DNA of 64,000 bases, from contig JBCNJP010000003.1 in assembly GCA_039602395.1 (NCBI GenBank), positions 22,985,896 through 23,049,895 of the forward strand, written 5' to 3'. The position numbers and the translations under genes were made by a program. The notes under the pieces were generated by a model. That model was not told where the DNA came from. It did not search any database and saw nothing but the letters and a program-made list of their open reading frames with translations. The first letter of the stretch is position 1. Each line of letters begins with the position of its first letter. Source of the stretch: Deinandra increscens subsp. villosa (Eukaryota > Streptophyta > Magnoliopsida > Asterales > Asteraceae). Below are positions 61,802-64,000 of the stretch, one piece after another.

Positions 61802-62476
61802 ATGGTTGATCACAACCCTTCCTCTCCCCATCATTCTCCACAATCACAGACCTCACCACACCATCAACAAGAAAACACACCAAGTCATCATCATCAAACC
61901 CTCATATCATATCACCTCAATGAGCCATCAATCTCAGCCCCACGCTCTCTAGAAAAACCAATCTCACCAACTCAGGCCAAAAGCCAACAATCATCACATC
62001 AAACATCCTACCAAGAAGCTTTTCCCATTTCCAAAACTCAAGTAACCAACCCACCTTCCTTTGACATCCCCATCATAGCCACACATCAAAGTATCTTCTC
62101 TGACTCTATCAGTGAAGATGATGTAACAACAAGTGGAGACTCTAGAAGTCAAGGAAACCTGGAAGTGAGCAACAGTGATGTGTTCACTGCCAGCTCATCT
62201 GAGACATCCTCTTAGAAACAAACAGAAAATCCTTCTCAGGATTCTCTAAAAACACAAGAGGTGAATCCAATTCTAGATTCATCAAGGAATGTGGAAGCCC
62301 TGTACTCACTCACCCTAGCTGGGTTAAGAGGCACTGATGAACTCCCCAAACGGAATCCACTCAGTCCAACAGAAAGACATGAGTTATCTTCTGGTTGGTA
62401 TCCCCCTGAAGTTGCCTCGAAGTCTGACTTCGAGGAACTCTCCAAATCTCTTTCCTCCCTGTTCACTACTTCTTGA
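61802..62476 (+). pseudogene. Unidentified Ser/Pro/His/Gln-rich coding-like sequence with one stop
   Basis: From ATG 61802 a 137-codon frame (MVDHNPSSPHHSPQSQ) ends at TAG 62213-62215, but the same frame goes on without a stop for 86 more codons to 62476, including LYSLTLAGLRGTDELP and KSDFEELSKSLSSLF. The first half is low-complexity and looks disordered. I do not recognise a family. The continued frame after a single stop suggests a decayed gene, more likely a mobile-element protein given the surroundings. Confidence 0.45.
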
Positions 62477-62775
62477 AAGAACAACCACAACAGACTACAG
62501 AACTACATCGGAATTTCTGCAGTAGTTCTGTACGAATAGAAGAACTCTCAAGACAGTCAGAATAGAACAAATTAAGACATTAGAGCTAGAAGAAGAGATC
62601 AGGTCAAAGAAACAGCAAACAACAATTACACCAGATCTCTGATCAACTGAAAGCAGTTCAAGAAAATGAGTGGCAACTAAAAGGAAGAAGACTGGAATCT
62701 GTAGAAGATCAAATCAAGCAGCTGAGTGACCAGGTTCAAAACACTAAAGAATCATATGGAGCCAAAGGAGGAATA

Positions 62776-63249
62776 ATGCTCAATGATATCAAGAACAAAT
62801 TCAGCCTTCTCAACAAAGAAGTACTAGAAGAAAGATCAAATTTGATAAAAATAAACGTTGATCAGATGCTCCTTGAGAAAAGGATAGTAAATCTATCCAA
62901 ACAGGTAACTGAAGCTAATCCACTCTCCTCAACCAGGAAGCCTTCAGAAGCAGAAGCATCAACTCCTCCTGTCATCAATCTTGATGAATCACCTTCACCT
63001 CCCAGCTCAAAACGGAAAACAGGCCCTCGTGAACACAGATCTTCTCCCAAAAGAAAGAAACCAGATCAATGCAAGCCCAATCTAACTCCTGAGCAATCAA
63101 TGCCACCCCCACCACCAAGGCAAGAAGCTCAAAAGTCAAATAAACCTCCAGTTCCACCCTCATCAAGAACTACTCCTAGGATTGATATAGCAGGAGACTC
63201 AAGATCAAAAAAAAATCAAAAAGGGGAAAGGAGAAGACCACAAATCTAG
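62776..63249 (+). pseudogene. Unidentified coiled-coil and Pro-rich coding-like sequence
   Basis: 157 codons. Residues 1-45 have coiled-coil heptads (LLNKEVLEERSNLIKI); an L/Q/E-rich frame just upstream (about 62640-62775) suggests the coil started earlier. The second half is Pro/Ser/Lys-rich with basic clusters SSKRKTG and SPKRKKPDQ (nuclear-signal-like) and PPPPPR. Ends ERRRPQI. No enzymatic motif. Probably part of the same decayed unit as its neighbours. Confidence 0.45.
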
Positions 63250-64000
63250 GGGGGCCTCAACACCCCTAAAGTGTCAATTGCCTTGCAATCCTTATATGAA
63301 GATAACTACGGGAAAGAGAAGCGAGTTGAAAAGGAACTCTGGCACGAAAAGAGACGATGTGGAAACATGTTCCTCCAGGAAACAGAATAAGCACCTCCAA
63401 TGAGCCTAATGAGCAAAAATATATTCGGAGAAAGGATCAACAATACACCTTTTGAAAGAAACTGGTTGTACTCAGAAGCTGGGATCATAGAAATCATGGA
63501 AGTCAAAGAAAAAAAACAAAAAGGAAGCCAGTTTACCCATTACTTCAACTCCTATACCATAACTACCACTGCCAACAATAGTCAGCCATACACCTTCACT
63601 GATATAGACTTAGACCTACTGAAATGCACATTCTATCCCTCCTCAAAACTTGTTTCTCACATGGCTCAACAAGTATTCGAAACAAAAGAGCAATACATCG
63701 ACTTAGAGAAGCATGAAAGAAAATATACAATAGATTCGCTCTGGTTGACTTTAAGCTAGCAATGCAGACTAGTCTGAACAAACTCTCCACTCAAACTGCA
63801 AAAGAAGATCTTCCCACTGGACTTCAATGGAAAGGGTCCAAAGTGATTCCAATCACTGGAGAAATAGGAATCTGATTCATAAATCACAATGACAAGAAAA
63901 GCTTCTTCAGAATCGACCAATGTCATGCTTACTCCGATGCCTCTCTAAAAGTTATCTCATTTCTACTTCAAGAAAATAAAGAAATTGATCCTAAGGTAAT
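63250..64000 (+). pseudogene. Unidentified coding-like sequence at the window edge
   Basis: A 119-codon frame (63400-63759) holds YTFTDIDLDLLKCTFYPSSK and KEQYIDLEKHERKYTIDSLW; around 63745 the coding signal moves to another frame (FALVDFKLAMQTS, then KEDLPTGLQWKGSKVIPI), with a TGA at about 63874, and continues to the edge. It looks like a folded protein rather than filler. A retroelement or pararetrovirus-like polyprotein is conceivable but unproven; I name no family. Confidence 0.4.

Overview
The window is a stretch of flowering-plant nuclear DNA made almost entirely of transposable elements inserted into one another. I see no host protein-coding gene, tRNA gene or rRNA gene. The plant signature is clear: plant-type Ty1/copia elements (including Sirevirus/Maximus-like ones), Tat-type Ty3/gypsy elements with an antisense ORF, a Helitron with the usual plant termini, a MITE, and primer-binding sites matching plant tRNA ends. 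The repeat flavour suggests an Asteraceae-like genome, but that is a guess. One 500-N scaffold gap lies at 1546-2045.

Layout, left to right. 1-1545: minus-strand Athila-like gypsy 5' end (gag start, tRNA-Asp PBS, LTR running into the gap). 2752-17015: two AT-rich terminal-inverted-repeat units; the second is split by a minus-strand Helitron (4282 to about 15892), which itself holds a young, complete copia element (5033-13205, TSD AAAGG) with one uninterrupted 1365-codon polyprotein. 17961-37543: a minus-strand Sirevirus-like copia (LTR 37172-37543) whose gag is split by an 18-kb nest. That nest is an element with inverted rather than direct LTRs (18056-36162, TSD CTTTG). Its left arm is split by a Tat-type gypsy (18198-32803), which is in turn split by a gag-only Sirevirus-like element (23692-30168, TSD CACTA, LTRs identical by eye).

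37619-38585: LTR of another gypsy family with a 69/54-bp minisatellite. 38984-46830: a copia-type element with LTRs, PBS and TSD ACTCC but no coding capacity, holding a minus-strand gag-only Sirevirus-like element with an intact 1085-codon Gag. 47052-61554: a second gypsy of the 37619 family, its LTR cut into four pieces by a solo LTR (48141-49978), a MITE (50110-50620) and a 10.7-kb minus-strand gag-only copia (50787-61450). The last holds a further solo LTR (54537-57149). 61555-64000: broken coding-like sequence I could not identify.

How the parts relate. Only the copia at 7045-11142 looks able to supply its own Gag, protease, integrase, RT and RNase H. The gag-only elements must use enzymes from elsewhere, and one of them did so very recently. 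The Sirevirus-like elements share three non-coding traits: short words reiterated in the leader and LTR, several polypurine tracts, and hairpins in the 3' non-coding region that keep a common core with a GNRA loop while the pairing stems change. That RNA-like module and the inverted-LTR element are the most promising undescribed items here.
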